From NCBI GenBank assembly GCA_015663245.1, contig DQSN01000111.1, positions 1-36,599 on the forward strand: a stretch of DNA of 36,599 bases, in the 5' to 3' direction. Below, piece by piece: positions 9,788-19,053 of the stretch. This DNA is from Leucothrix mucor (GTDB lineage Bacteria > Pseudomonadota > Gammaproteobacteria > Thiotrichales > Thiotrichaceae). Position 1 is the first letter of the stretch; every line of letters begins with the position of its first letter. Made by a program: the position numbers and the translations under genes. A model generated the notes under the pieces. It saw nothing but the letters and a program-made list of their open reading frames with translations. It was not told the DNA's origin and made no database searches.

Positions 9788-11362
9788 TTATTTTAGTAGG
9801 CTACGCTTACTGTCTTTATAGCGGATTACAACACGCTTTGCAGGAGTCGCAGTACGTTCTTTGGGTTCTGCAAAGTCAGATTGCCAGTTATCACTTTTAG
9901 TCTTATTTGCAGGTCGTACATGTTTTTTACGTTTGCGTTGAGCGCCGCCATCTAGTCTTCCATGTGGGCCTTTGCGAATACGTTTCTTGCTATTATCTTG
10001 AGGCTTATTGCGTGTGCTTTTCCCTTGTTGACTATTTTTATTACTGCTTTTGTGGTTGGTGTTTTTTTGATTAGTTGGGCGTTGAGAAACAAAAGGCTTG
10101 AGCGGTTCTAAACCTGGAACGGTTTGTTGTTCTAGGGGAGTGCCTAAGCTCTTTTCAATTGTTTTTAAAGTATTGTAGTCGCGACCATCGGCAAGAATGA
10201 TCGCAGGATCATCACGTTCACTAGCATGTTTTTGTAGTCGTTGTTGATACTTTTCAATTTTATAGGGCAGTTCAAAATGCAACAAATGCTGTGAGCAACT
10301 CTCGGGAGGGTTTACCGTGCATTGGTCGCTGATGATCAATGTAGCGTTATCTGGAGATGACATTTCATCGTTTGATAAGTTCTTTGCTAATTCTGCATTA
10401 TGTCCATGATTGGCAAGGTTATCTAACAGCTTTTCGGCCGACTTTTGTGTAGAAGTATGGATAATGGTGGGTTCCCCCGCGAACTCATCAAGAAAATGAT
10501 CCATTAGTGCTATTTTATGGGTGTAGTCATCTGCAACGTGGACAATATGTGGTGTATTAGGTAGTTGAATTTTTTGTACTTGCTTTGTAATAGGTTTTTT
10601 ACGAGTATCTTTGTCATTTGTTTTTTGTTCGACTTTTCTGGTGGGTTTCTTGCGCTGTTCTTGTGGCTTCTTTGTTGCTGCTTTTGGTTTGTTTTCCTCT
10701 GCTACTTTTATTTCTTCGGCATTTGGGAATAGCTTACGAACATAAGGTGTGACTTCTTTGTCGTCACGAACAAATGCAATAGTGGGGCAGTTATCACCTG
10801 TTTGGCTAAGAATTTTATCCAGTAAGGTTTGCATGCTTTTGTGATAAATAGTTGTTAAATCATCAACAATGAGCATTTCAAGCTTTGAAAAATCGGCTTT
10901 GTTATTATCAATAAGATCGTTGAGTCGTCCAGGTGTTGCGATCATGAGATCAAGAGGGCGGCGCATCAAACGCATTTGAGGTTGGTACGGGCGACCACTG
11001 ACGACAAAACCAAAACGCATATTGTGATTGAGCGTTAGGCGTTTGAGTGTGTAATTAATTTGGCTTACTCTGTCGCGTCTTGATGTGAGTATTAAAATGC
11101 GCGCTCCACGCTTTTCTTCAACGGGGTTAGCAAGAATATAATTAATTGCAGGTATCAAAAAAGCACCTGTTTTTCCTGCGGCAGTTTGACTCCAAACGAG
11201 TATGTCTTTTCTGTCTGCGACTAGAGGAATAAGCGAGGACTGTAGCTCAGTTGGTGACTGATAACCTGCTTTCTCTATAGAGGCAACAAAGTCTTCTTGT
11301 AGTTTTAATTCTGAAAATGACAAGGGCAGGCTCCCCCAGTCTCGTAATGTATGACGAGGCAT
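9788..11362 (-). CDS. DEAD-box-helicase-like protein with degenerate catalytic motifs and a basic C-terminal tail
   Basis: Q-motif-like FSELKLQEDFVASIEKAGYQSPTELQSSLIPL, motif I-like SQTAAGKTGAF, motif Ib TPGRLNDLI; DEAD position reads DDLT; tail rich in K/R. Confidence 0.88.
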   Translation of the reverse strand: MPRHTLRDWGSLPLSFSELKLQEDFVASIEKAGYQSPTELQSSLIPLVADRKDILVWSQTAAGKTGAFLIPAINYILANPVEEKRGARILILTSRRDRVSQINYTLKRLTLNHNMRFGFVVSGRPYQPQMRLMRRPLDLMIATPGRLNDLIDNNKADFSKLEMLIVDDLTTIYHKSMQTLLDKILSQTGDNCPTIAFVRDDKEVTPYVRKLFPNAEEIKVAEENKPKAATKKPQEQRKKPTRKVEQKTNDKDTRKKPITKQVQKIQLPNTPHIVHVADDYTHKIALMDHFLDEFAGEPTIIHTSTQKSAEKLLDNLANHGHNAELAKNLSNDEMSSPDNATLIISDQCTVNPPESCSQHLLHFELPYKIEKYQQRLQKHASERDDPAIILADGRDYNTLKTIEKSLGTPLEQQTVPGLEPLKPFVSQRPTNQKNTNHKSSNKNSQQGKSTRNKPQDNSKKRIRKGPHGRLDGGAQRKRKKHVRPANKTKSDNWQSDFAEPKERTATPAKRVVIRYKDSKRSLLK

Positions 11363-11645
11363 GGGTCGTGAATATAAGTTTAAGAAAAAGCTTTTGATGA
11401 ATATATTGGGTTTAAAATCAAAGCTTTGCAGATAAATCTAAGATGTCTATAACCCCAGTTATAATTTTTTTGACATCGAAACACCCTAATAGGTGTGGGC
11501 TGTATGAAAAAGCGATCTCAAGCGATCAGCAAGCCTACGAGGAAATTTATAGCATTCCTGTATTTGAGTCAAGCCTAGCAGGATGCATGGTTGAATTTTA
11601 TTCTATATTTGTCTATCGCCTGCTAAGGCTTTATTCAGAACTCCC

Positions 11646-12425
11646 TTAAGCAGGAGGTGTGAAATCTTCTTCGTCTCGAAGTGTTAAAACTTCAACGCCT
11701 GTTTTGGTGACTAATAATGTATGTTCCCATTGTGCAGATAGAGAGTGGTCTTTTGTGACTACCGTCCACTTATCTGGCAGTTGTTTTACGTGACGTTTGC
11801 CAACATTAATCATTGGTTCAATGGTGAAAGTCATACCTTCTTTTAAAACTACCCCTGTGCCTGCTTTTCCATAGTGTAGTACTTGGGGTTCTTCATGGAA
11901 TTTCTCTCCAATGCCATGCCCGCAGTACTCTCGAACAACTGAGCAGTATTGAGCTTCGGCGAAGGTTTGGATAGCGTGACCAATATCGCCTAAGTGAGCT
12001 CCAGGCTTTACCAAGCTTATACCAATATAGAGTGACTTGTGGGCAATATCGCAGATGCGTTTAGCTGCAACATTTGGCTTGCCGATAAAAAACATTTTGC
12101 TGGTGTCACCGTGAAAGCCATCTTTAATAATGGTGATATCAATATTGATGATATCACCTTTTTTTAGTTTTTTTGAACTAGGGATTCCGTGACAGACTTG
12201 GTGATTGACTGAGGTGCAAATTGATTTTGGAAAGCCATGGTAGTTTAGTGGTGCAGGGATGGCATCTTGGATATTGACAATATAGTCATGGCAAATTTGA
12301 TCTAGTTCATCGGTGGTGATTCCTGTTTTTATATACGGCTCAATCATCACAAGTACATCAGCAGCTAGTTTGCCTGCTATGCGCATTTTATCAATTTGTT
12401 CTTCATTTTTAATGGTAACGGCCAT
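11646..12425 (-). CDS. map: Type I methionine aminopeptidase
   Basis: MAVTIKNEEQIDKMRIAGKLAADVL...DITIIKDGFHGDTSKMF...REYCGHGIGEKFHEEPQVLHYG...GMTFTIEPMINVG. The ORF-track start at 12563 adds a 46-aa extension not typical of the family; M47 at 12425 preferred. Confidence 0.96.
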   Translation of the reverse strand: MAVTIKNEEQIDKMRIAGKLAADVLVMIEPYIKTGITTDELDQICHDYIVNIQDAIPAPLNYHGFPKSICTSVNHQVCHGIPSSKKLKKGDIINIDITIIKDGFHGDTSKMFFIGKPNVAAKRICDIAHKSLYIGISLVKPGAHLGDIGHAIQTFAEAQYCSVVREYCGHGIGEKFHEEPQVLHYGKAGTGVVLKEGMTFTIEPMINVGKRHVKQLPDKWTVVTKDHSLSAQWEHTLLVTKTGVEVLTLRDEEDFTPPA

Positions 12426-12642
12426 GAGTTTCCCAGTTTCGTCTGAAAGTTTATTGTGCGGATGATAACAGGAAAGTGGTGTCAATGAATAAATTGTGGT
12501 ATAAAGCGCGCGCAATATTTTTTTGCAAATTTTTGTGAGGTGGTAGTTTATTATCTGCTTCATTTATTTCACACGCGTATCGACACATATAGCAGGGTGC
12601 TGATTATTTTACCTATTAAAGGGTGATGTAACTGGTTGTTAA

Positions 12643-12668
12643 ATGGGGTGCGCGGAGGTCTAACCCAG
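12643..12668 (+). promoter_or_regulatory. Putative S2 (rpsB-tsf) autoregulatory leader element
   Basis: GGGGTGCGCGGAGGTCTAACCC at 12645-12666: GGG/CCC-closed hairpin with an AGG-rich loop, ~15 nt before the rpsB ATG; resembles, from memory, the conserved rpsB leader of gammaproteobacteria. Confidence 0.5.
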
Positions 12669-12681
12669 AAAGGAAAGTATC

Positions 12682-13527
12682 ATGGTAAAAGTCACAATGC
12701 GTCAAATGTTAGAGGCGGGTGTTCATTTCGGACATCAAACTCGTTATTGGAATCCAAAAATGGCTGAGTACATTTTTGGTGCTCGTAATAAAATTCATAT
12801 CATCAACCTTGAGCAAACATTGCCAATGTTCAATGATGCGTTGAATTTTGCAGGTAAAATTGCATCTAAAGGCGGCAAAGTAATGTTTGTGGGTACTAAG
12901 CGTGCTGCACAGAACACAGTAAAAGAAGAAGCACTTCGGTGTAAAATGCCGTTTGTTAATTTCCGCTGGTTAGGTGGTATGTTGACTAACTACAAAACGG
13001 TTAAACAGTCTGTGCGTCGTTTACATGACCTAGAAAAAATGCAGCAAGATGGCTCTATGGATCGTCTTGGCAAAAAAGAAGCGTTAATGCTCACTCGTGA
13101 GCAAGAAAAACTAGAAAAAACATTGGGTGGAATAAAAGAGCTTAAGAGGCTTCCAGATGCATTGTTTATTCTTGATGTGGGGCATGAAGATATTGCGGTT
13201 AAAGAAGCTAAAAAATTAGGTATCCCAATTATTGGTATTGTTGATACTAATAACTCTCAAGCTGATATTGATTATGTTATTCCTGGTAATGATGATGCGA
13301 TTCGTGCGCTTCAACTTTATACAACGGCAATGGCAGATGCGATTGCAGATGGTCATCTAAGTGCAGCAACTACTGCGGCAGATATGGAAGCAGCTACGGA
13401 GCAAGTAGCACCAAAGGCTGAGCAACCAGCAGCAAAAATTGAAGAGCCAGCAGCGACAGAAGCGAAAGTTGATGAAGCAAAAGTAGAAGAGAAAAAAGAA
13501 GAGATTGCTAAAGTAGAATCAAAATAA
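12682..13527 (+). CDS. rpsB: 30S ribosomal protein S2
   Basis: [42 protein letters not shown]...[13 protein letters not shown]...[29 protein letters not shown]. Confidence 0.98.
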   Translation: MVKVTMRQMLEAGVHFGHQTRYWNPKMAEYIFGARNKIHIINLEQTLPMFNDALNFAGKIASKGGKVMFVGTKRAAQNTVKEEALRCKMPFVNFRWLGGMLTNYKTVKQSVRRLHDLEKMQQDGSMDRLGKKEALMLTREQEKLEKTLGGIKELKRLPDALFILDVGHEDIAVKEAKKLGIPIIGIVDTNNSQADIDYVIPGNDDAIRALQLYTTAMADAIADGHLSAATTAADMEAATEQVAPKAEQPAAKIEEPAATEAKVDEAKVEEKKEEIAKVESK

Positions 13528-13546
13528 TACACATTGTTGTATTTAG

Positions 13547-13579
13547 CTTGCCATTCCTCCACTTGTGGAGAGTGGTAAG
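13547..13579 (+). promoter_or_regulatory. Strong hairpin in the rpsB-tsf intergenic region
   Basis: CTTGCCA-TTC-CTCCA-CTTG-TGGAG-AG-TGGTAAG, two paired blocks around a small internal loop; no T-tract follows. Confidence 0.55.
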
Positions 13580-13746
13580 TTCATAAATTAATTATAAATT
13601 TGCTTGCTCTATTGTAGTTGTTAAGCAAATTGGTAGGTTAAGTTACGAATATTTATAGAGTTGCTAGGGGTGTCCTACTTGCTCATCTAAGCATCTGAAT
13701 TTACGTATACGTTAACTATGTAACATATATTAGGGAATATTAGATT

Positions 13747-14631
13747 ATGGCTATTACAGCAGCAATGGTAAAAGAGTTACGAGAGCGTACTGGCGCAGGT
13801 ATGATGGACTGCAAAAAAGTGCTTGTTGAGACTAATGGCGACTTAGAAGCTGCTATCGATACGATGCGTAAGTCAGGAGCTGCTAAAGCTGACAAAAAAG
13901 CAAGCCGTGTTGCGGCAGATGGAAAAGTTGTTATTGCTATTTCTGACGATGGCAAAGAAGCTGCTATCGTTGAAGTAAACTGTGAAACAGATTTCGTTGC
14001 AAAAGATGATAACTTTATAGGGTTTGTTGATGCGATTGCGGCACGTGTTTTAGCTGATAAGCCAGCAGATATTGCAGCATTATCTGCTTTACCTCTAGAT
14101 AGTGGCGAAAGTGTTGAAGAAGTTCGTGCTAACCTTGTTGCCAAGATTGGTGAGAATATTCAGTTACGCCGTTTTGAGTTAGTTACATCAGCGGAAGGTC
14201 AGGTTCATTCATACAATCATGGTGTACGCATAGGTGTTGTTGTGGCAATGTCGGGTGGTGATGAGGCGCTTGGTAAAGATGTTGCAATGCATGTTGCTGC
14301 GAGTCGTCCTATTTGTGTTGCAGAAGCAGATGTTCCTGCGGAAGAGCTAGCAAAAGAAAAAGAAATCCTTATTGCTCAAGCAGAAGGCAGTGGTAAGCCC
14401 GCTAACATTATTGAAAAAATGGTTGAAGGCCGTATCAAAAAATATTTGGCAGAAATTACATTGCTTGGTCAAGACTTTGTTAAGGACTCCGATACTACGG
14501 TTGCTAAGTTGCTTGAAGGCGCTAATGCAGAAGTTTCAGGCTTTGTACGTTACGAAGTTGGTGAAGGTATAGAGAAGAAACAAGAAGACTTTGCAGCTGA
14601 GGTTATGGCTCAAGTTGGTGGTTCTGCATAG
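13747..14631 (+). CDS. tsf: Elongation factor Ts
   Basis: [62 protein letters not shown]. Confidence 0.98.
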   Translation: MAITAAMVKELRERTGAGMMDCKKVLVETNGDLEAAIDTMRKSGAAKADKKASRVAADGKVVIAISDDGKEAAIVEVNCETDFVAKDDNFIGFVDAIAARVLADKPADIAALSALPLDSGESVEEVRANLVAKIGENIQLRRFELVTSAEGQVHSYNHGVRIGVVVAMSGGDEALGKDVAMHVAASRPICVAEADVPAEELAKEKEILIAQAEGSGKPANIIEKMVEGRIKKYLAEITLLGQDFVKDSDTTVAKLLEGANAEVSGFVRYEVGEGIEKKQEDFAAEVMAQVGGSA

Positions 14632-14660
14632 TTAAAATACTATAGTGGTATCAATATTTA

Positions 14661-14689
14661 AAAGGAGCGTGGAAACGCTCCTTTTTTTT
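14661..14689 (+). terminator. Intrinsic terminator downstream of tsf
   Basis: AAAGGAGCGT-GGAA-ACGCTCCTTTTTTTT: perfect 7-bp GC-rich stem, GGAA tetraloop, T8. Confidence 0.92.
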
Positions 14690-14748
14690 GCCTATAATTA
14701 GGTGCTTCGTATTTCTGATTCTAAATAATAAAGAGAGAATTCTCCAAA

Positions 14749-15468
14749 ATGTCTGAAACTCAAAATGTAAAGCGTGTTTTATTAAAGTTAAGTGGTGAAG
14801 CTTTGATGGGGCAACTTGATTTCGGGATTGATCCTGAAATACTAAAACAAACAGCGGCTGATGTAGTTGAGCAACAAAAAAAAGGGGTAGAGTTAGCGCT
14901 AGTTATTGGAGGGGGGAATATTTTTAGAGGTGCGGGTTTAGCGCAAAGTGGCATAGACCGCGTGAGTGCGGATCAGATGGGAATGTTAGCAACAGTAATG
15001 AACGCCTTGGCAATGCAAGACGCAATAAATAAGCAGGGTGTAAAATGTCATGTAATGTCTGCATTAGCGATTGATCAAGTAGGTGAGCCTTACTCTGCGA
15101 TGCAAGCCCGAGACTACTTAGACCAAGGTGATATTGTTATCTTTGCAGCAGGAACAGGCAATCCTTATTTTACAACGGATACAGCTGCGAGTGTGCGTGC
15201 AATTGAGATACATGCTGATCTGTTACTGAAAGCAACCAAGGTAGATGGTATCTATGATTCCGATCCCATGAAAAATAAAGATGCTAAGCGTTATGATAGT
15301 CTAAGTTATGATGAGGCAATTAGACTTGAATTAGGCATAATGGATTTAACCGCAATGGTATTATGTCGTGAAAATAAAATGGCGTTAGGTGTTTTTAAGT
15401 TGTTTGATAAAGGGGCTTTGTCCGCCATTATTGCGGGAAAGGCTGTTGGGACACGCGTCTCATTATAA
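14749..15468 (+). CDS. pyrH: UMP kinase
   Basis: KRVLLKLSGEALMG, LVIGGGNIFRG, RVSADQMGMLATVMNALAMQDA, DTAASVRAIEI, KVDGIYDSDPMK. Confidence 0.98.
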   Translation: MSETQNVKRVLLKLSGEALMGQLDFGIDPEILKQTAADVVEQQKKGVELALVIGGGNIFRGAGLAQSGIDRVSADQMGMLATVMNALAMQDAINKQGVKCHVMSALAIDQVGEPYSAMQARDYLDQGDIVIFAAGTGNPYFTTDTAASVRAIEIHADLLLKATKVDGIYDSDPMKNKDAKRYDSLSYDEAIRLELGIMDLTAMVLCRENKMALGVFKLFDKGALSAIIAGKAVGTRVSL

Positions 15469-15492
15469 TAAAAGAGTTACGAGGTATAAACT

Positions 15493-16050
15493 ATGATTGA
15501 TGAGATTGTTGAAGATGCAGAAGATAGAATGAAGAAGTCTATTGAGTCTTTGAAAGTGGATTTAACTAAAATACGCACAGGTCGTGCTCATCCTAGTATA
15601 TTAGATCATATCACGGTTGATTATTACGGTGGTCAAGTGCCATTAAATCAGGTGGGTAATGTATCCATTGAGGATGCTCGTACCTTGAGTATTTCTGTGT
15701 GGGAAGCGCCTTTAGTTCCTGTTATTGAAAAGGCAATTATGATCTCAGATTTGGGTTTAAATCCAATGAGTGCAGGTACTGTTATTCGTGTGCCAATGCC
15801 ACCGTTAACGGAAGAGCGTCGCAGAGACCTTGTTAAAGTTGTTAAAGGTGAAGGTGAAGGTGCTAAAATTGCAGTGCGAAATATTCGTCGCGATGCTAAT
15901 TCTGATTTCAAATCAATGCAAAAAGATAAAGATATTTCCGAAGATGATGAGCGTCGCGGGCAGGCAGAAATCCAAAAAATAACGGATCAGTATGTGAAGG
16001 AAGTGGATGCTCAAGTTGATAAAAAAGAAAAAGAGTTAATGGAAGTTTAA
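15493..16050 (+). CDS. frr: Ribosome recycling factor
   Basis: [73 protein letters not shown]. Confidence 0.98.
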   Translation: MIDEIVEDAEDRMKKSIESLKVDLTKIRTGRAHPSILDHITVDYYGGQVPLNQVGNVSIEDARTLSISVWEAPLVPVIEKAIMISDLGLNPMSAGTVIRVPMPPLTEERRRDLVKVVKGEGEGAKIAVRNIRRDANSDFKSMQKDKDISEDDERRGQAEIQKITDQYVKEVDAQVDKKEKELMEV

Positions 16051-16140
16051 GTCCGTAGGGAATCTCGAATAAGCTATAAGTATCAACTTATCTCATTCAA
16101 GGCTTTTCGAGTTTTCCTTTAAGATATCTATGGGGAAGCG

Positions 16141-16905
16141 ATGCTTAAAAAAATAAATAATAAAGACGATAGCACCGAAAATAAGGCCATTCCACGGCAT
16201 ATTGCTATTGTCATGGATGGTAATGGTCGTTGGGCTAAAGCAAAGCATCGCCCACGCTTGTTTGGACATCATAAGGGCTTGGAAACGGTTCGTGAAATGG
16301 TGCGAACTTGTAATACAATTGGTGTGGAGTGTTTGACACTTTTTGCCTTTAGTAGTGAGAACTGGCGTAGACCAGCAGAAGAAGTAAATGGTTTGATGAG
16401 CTTGTTTATGAATGCGCTTAAAAAAGAAGCTAAATCATTGGCTAAAAATGGCGTAAAATTACAACTTATTGGTGATAGAGACGCTTTTTCTGAAAAGCTA
16501 CAATTGAAAATAGAGGAAGTTGAAGCTTTAACTGCAAACGGCAATGGCTTGCGTTTATTGATAGCTGCAAACTATGGTGGTCGTTGGGATATATTACAGG
16601 CCGCAAAAAAAATGGCTCAGCAATATTCTGATACAAGCATAGATATGGACGAAGATACTTTCAAAGGGCTTGTCGCTACCAGTGATATACCTGATCCTGA
16701 TTTGTTCATAAGAACAGGTGGCGAACGTAGAATTAGTAATTTTTTGTTATGGCAACTTGCCTATACTGAACTTTATTTTACAGATGTATTATGGCCTGAT
16801 TTTAATAAGACTGAATTACACTTAGCAATGGATGATTTCTCTCGTCGTCAACGCCGCTTTGGCAAGACGGGCGATCAAATACAAGAGGATAAGAAGGATG
16901 CTTAA
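16141..16905 (+). CDS. uppS: Di-trans,poly-cis-undecaprenyl diphosphate synthase
   Basis: PRHIAIVMDGNGRWAKAKHRPRLFGHHKGLETVREMVR, LTLFAFSSENWRRP, DPDLFIRTGGERRISNFLLWQLAYTELYF. Confidence 0.98.
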   Translation: MLKKINNKDDSTENKAIPRHIAIVMDGNGRWAKAKHRPRLFGHHKGLETVREMVRTCNTIGVECLTLFAFSSENWRRPAEEVNGLMSLFMNALKKEAKSLAKNGVKLQLIGDRDAFSEKLQLKIEEVEALTANGNGLRLLIAANYGGRWDILQAAKKMAQQYSDTSIDMDEDTFKGLVATSDIPDPDLFIRTGGERRISNFLLWQLAYTELYFTDVLWPDFNKTELHLAMDDFSRRQRRFGKTGDQIQEDKKDA

Positions 16906-17713
16906 ACAAAGAATGATTACAGGTATTTTACTTGCCTTAGCTGTCTTGCTGGGGGTTTTGTTATTACCTAGCTCTTTGTTTGCCGTCGTTTCTATGATTG
17001 TCTTGGTGTCTCTAGGTGGTTGGGAGTGGGCTAATCTTACGGGTTATAAAGCTGATAACTCTCGTATTATTCTTGTCGTGTCATTATTAGTTGTTGCTGT
17101 TATAAGCTATCTTTGGAAAGGCATTCATTGGCCGCTTATTATTGTGGGTGTGCTGTGGTGGGTGTATGCACTTAAACTGCTATTTAATTATAAGAAAGAT
17201 GATAATGGACTACAGGGAAAAAAATGGTTGCTACCAGCATCATCATTTTTGGTTTTAATTCCTGCTTGGCTTTCTCTTATTGAATTACATGCTAGATTAC
17301 CATTGCTGGTTTTATATTTGGTATTCCTCGTTGCAATTGCAGATAGCGGTGCTTATTTTGCAGGAAAAGCGATGGGGCTAACAAAGTTGGCACCTGACCT
17401 AAGTCCAGGAAAAACTATTGAAGGCTTCAAAGGAGGCTTGCTTGGAGCGGGTGTGTGGGCCTTTTTAGCAGCATGGTATTTTGGTCTGTCATCTGGCAAT
17501 GGCATTTTGTTCATATTACTATCTTTATTAGTTGCTGCTATTTCAGTGGGTGGAGATTTATATGAAAGTTTGCTGAAACGTGAGGCAAACGAGAAGGATA
17601 GCGGTACTTTATTGCCAGGACATGGCGGTATTTTGGATAGAATCGATGGGTTGCTAGCGGCTTTGCCTGTTTTCGCATTAGGTCTATTAATCGTTGGTGG
17701 TATTGGCGTTTAG
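16898..17713 (+). CDS. cdsA: Phosphatidate cytidylyltransferase
   Basis: MLKQRMITGILLALAVLLGVL; C-terminal KLAPDLSPGKTIEGFKGGLLGA, SVGGDLYESLLKREANEKDSGTLLPGHGGILDRIDGLL. ATG 16898 overlaps uppS and is preferred over 16832. Confidence 0.96.
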   Translation: MLKQRMITGILLALAVLLGVLLLPSSLFAVVSMIVLVSLGGWEWANLTGYKADNSRIILVVSLLVVAVISYLWKGIHWPLIIVGVLWWVYALKLLFNYKKDDNGLQGKKWLLPASSFLVLIPAWLSLIELHARLPLLVLYLVFLVAIADSGAYFAGKAMGLTKLAPDLSPGKTIEGFKGGLLGAGVWAFLAAWYFGLSSGNGILFILLSLLVAAISVGGDLYESLLKREANEKDSGTLLPGHGGILDRIDGLLAALPVFALGLLIVGGIGV

Positions 17714-17740
17714 CCATTACCTCACTCAATAAAATTATAA

Positions 17741-18928
17741 ATGAATAATATTATCAGTAAAGGAATTACGATTCTTGGTTCAACGGGAACCATTGGCGTT
17801 AATACCTTGGATGTGATTTCTCGGCATAGTAATCTCTATCATGTCATTGCCCTAAGTGCTAACTCTAATGTGGATAAGATGTTGGAGCAATGTCGTCAAT
17901 ATCACCCGCAATACGCAGTGATGGTTGATGAGCAGGCCGCTGATCAATTGTCGATAGCTTTGAAAAATGATGATATTGAAGTGCTTTCGGGCGCAAAGTC
18001 TCTGGCATTTATTGCCAAGCTAGAGCAGATTGATTATGTTATGGCTGCAATTGTGGGCGCTGCGGGATTGCTACCAAACCTTGCCGCAGCAAAGGCAGGA
18101 AAGCGGGTATTACTGGCGAATAAAGAGTCGTTAGTGATGTCAGGTAAGCTTTTTATGGATGCTTTGCATGAAAATAATGCGACTCTTTTACCTATCGACA
18201 GTGAACATAATGCGATATTTCAGTGTCTGCCAGTCTCTGGTCAGCAAGGTGTAACAAAAATTCTACTGACGGCTTCGGGAGGCCCCTTTCGTACTCGAGA
18301 TATTGACACCTTGCGCGATATAACACCTGAACAAGCGGTAGCACATCCAAACTGGGTAATGGGGCGGAAAATATCAGTAGATTCTGCTACGATGATGAAT
18401 AAAGGTTTGGAGGTGATAGAGGCATGTTGGTTGTTTGATATGCCAGCAGATAAAATTCAAGTCGTCATTCATCCTCAAAGTACTATTCATTCAATGGTAT
18501 CCTACAATGATGGTTCTGTTTTGGCGCAGTTGGGTAATCCTGATATGCGTACTCCAATTGCCTATGGTTTGGCTTGGCCAGAGCGTCTGGAGTCAGGTGT
18601 TGAGCAGTTAGATTTATTCAAAATCGCCCGTTTAGACTTTGAAAAACCAGACTTGCAACGTTTCCCCTGTCTGCGTTTAGCTTATGAAGCCCATCAGGCA
18701 GGTGGAAATACAACGATTGCTTTAAATGCTGCGAATGAAATTGCAGTAGACGCATTTTTAAATAAACAATTGCATTTTACTGATATTCCAAAAGTAATCG
18801 AAGCTGTTTTAGAACAGTCGATTAGCGGTACTCCTAATACGATTGATGAAATCATTGTTCAGGATAGAGTAAGCCGTAAACAGGCAACATTATGGATGCA
18901 TGAGAATTTGGAGACTTTACTCGTTTAA
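17741..18928 (+). CDS. dxr: 1-deoxy-D-xylulose-5-phosphate reductoisomerase
   Basis: GITILGSTGTIGVNTLDVI, ALANKESLVMSG type motif LLANKESLVMSGKL, PIDSEHNAIFQCL, HPNWVMGRKISVDSATMMNKGLEVIEACWLF. Confidence 0.98.
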   Translation: MNNIISKGITILGSTGTIGVNTLDVISRHSNLYHVIALSANSNVDKMLEQCRQYHPQYAVMVDEQAADQLSIALKNDDIEVLSGAKSLAFIAKLEQIDYVMAAIVGAAGLLPNLAAAKAGKRVLLANKESLVMSGKLFMDALHENNATLLPIDSEHNAIFQCLPVSGQQGVTKILLTASGGPFRTRDIDTLRDITPEQAVAHPNWVMGRKISVDSATMMNKGLEVIEACWLFDMPADKIQVVIHPQSTIHSMVSYNDGSVLAQLGNPDMRTPIAYGLAWPERLESGVEQLDLFKIARLDFEKPDLQRFPCLRLAYEAHQAGGNTTIALNAANEIAVDAFLNKQLHFTDIPKVIEAVLEQSISGTPNTIDEIIVQDRVSRKQATLWMHENLETLLV

Positions 18929-18946
18929 GGACGCTCTGATCAAGTC
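18924..18946. repeat. Solo terminal repeat matching the end of the bamA-skp MITE-like element
   Basis: TTTAAGGACGCTCTGATCAAGTC is 22/23 identical to the reverse complement of 22935-22957; contains the dxr stop codon. Confidence 0.75.
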
Positions 18947-19053
18947 TCAGCTCAGGTGGTAAATAAAATAATAATAAAAAACAATCAGGAGTTGTTCATT
19001 AAATTAGTGATGAACTTTCTGTTACATTTTTCTTTGTCGATACTAAATAAACT

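Noticed and set aside
11443-11649. 68-aa plus ORF between the DEAD-like gene and map
   Set aside because: No convincing RBS or motif; likely intergenic.
13350-13527. Extended Ala/Glu/Lys C-terminal tail of ribosomal protein S2
   Set aside because: Variable acidic/basic S2 tails are common; not treated as novel.
13353-13562. 69-aa minus ORF opposite the rpsB tail
   Set aside because: Mirror of the low-complexity Ala/Glu/Lys tail of S2.
13740-14144. 134-aa minus ORF opposite tsf
   Set aside because: Antisense to EF-Ts; A/S/T-rich composition reflects codon usage of tsf.
14903-14920. G6 run within pyrH as a possible contingency locus
   Set aside because: Encodes the conserved GGGN motif of UMP kinase (LVIGGGNIFRG); explained by protein sequence.
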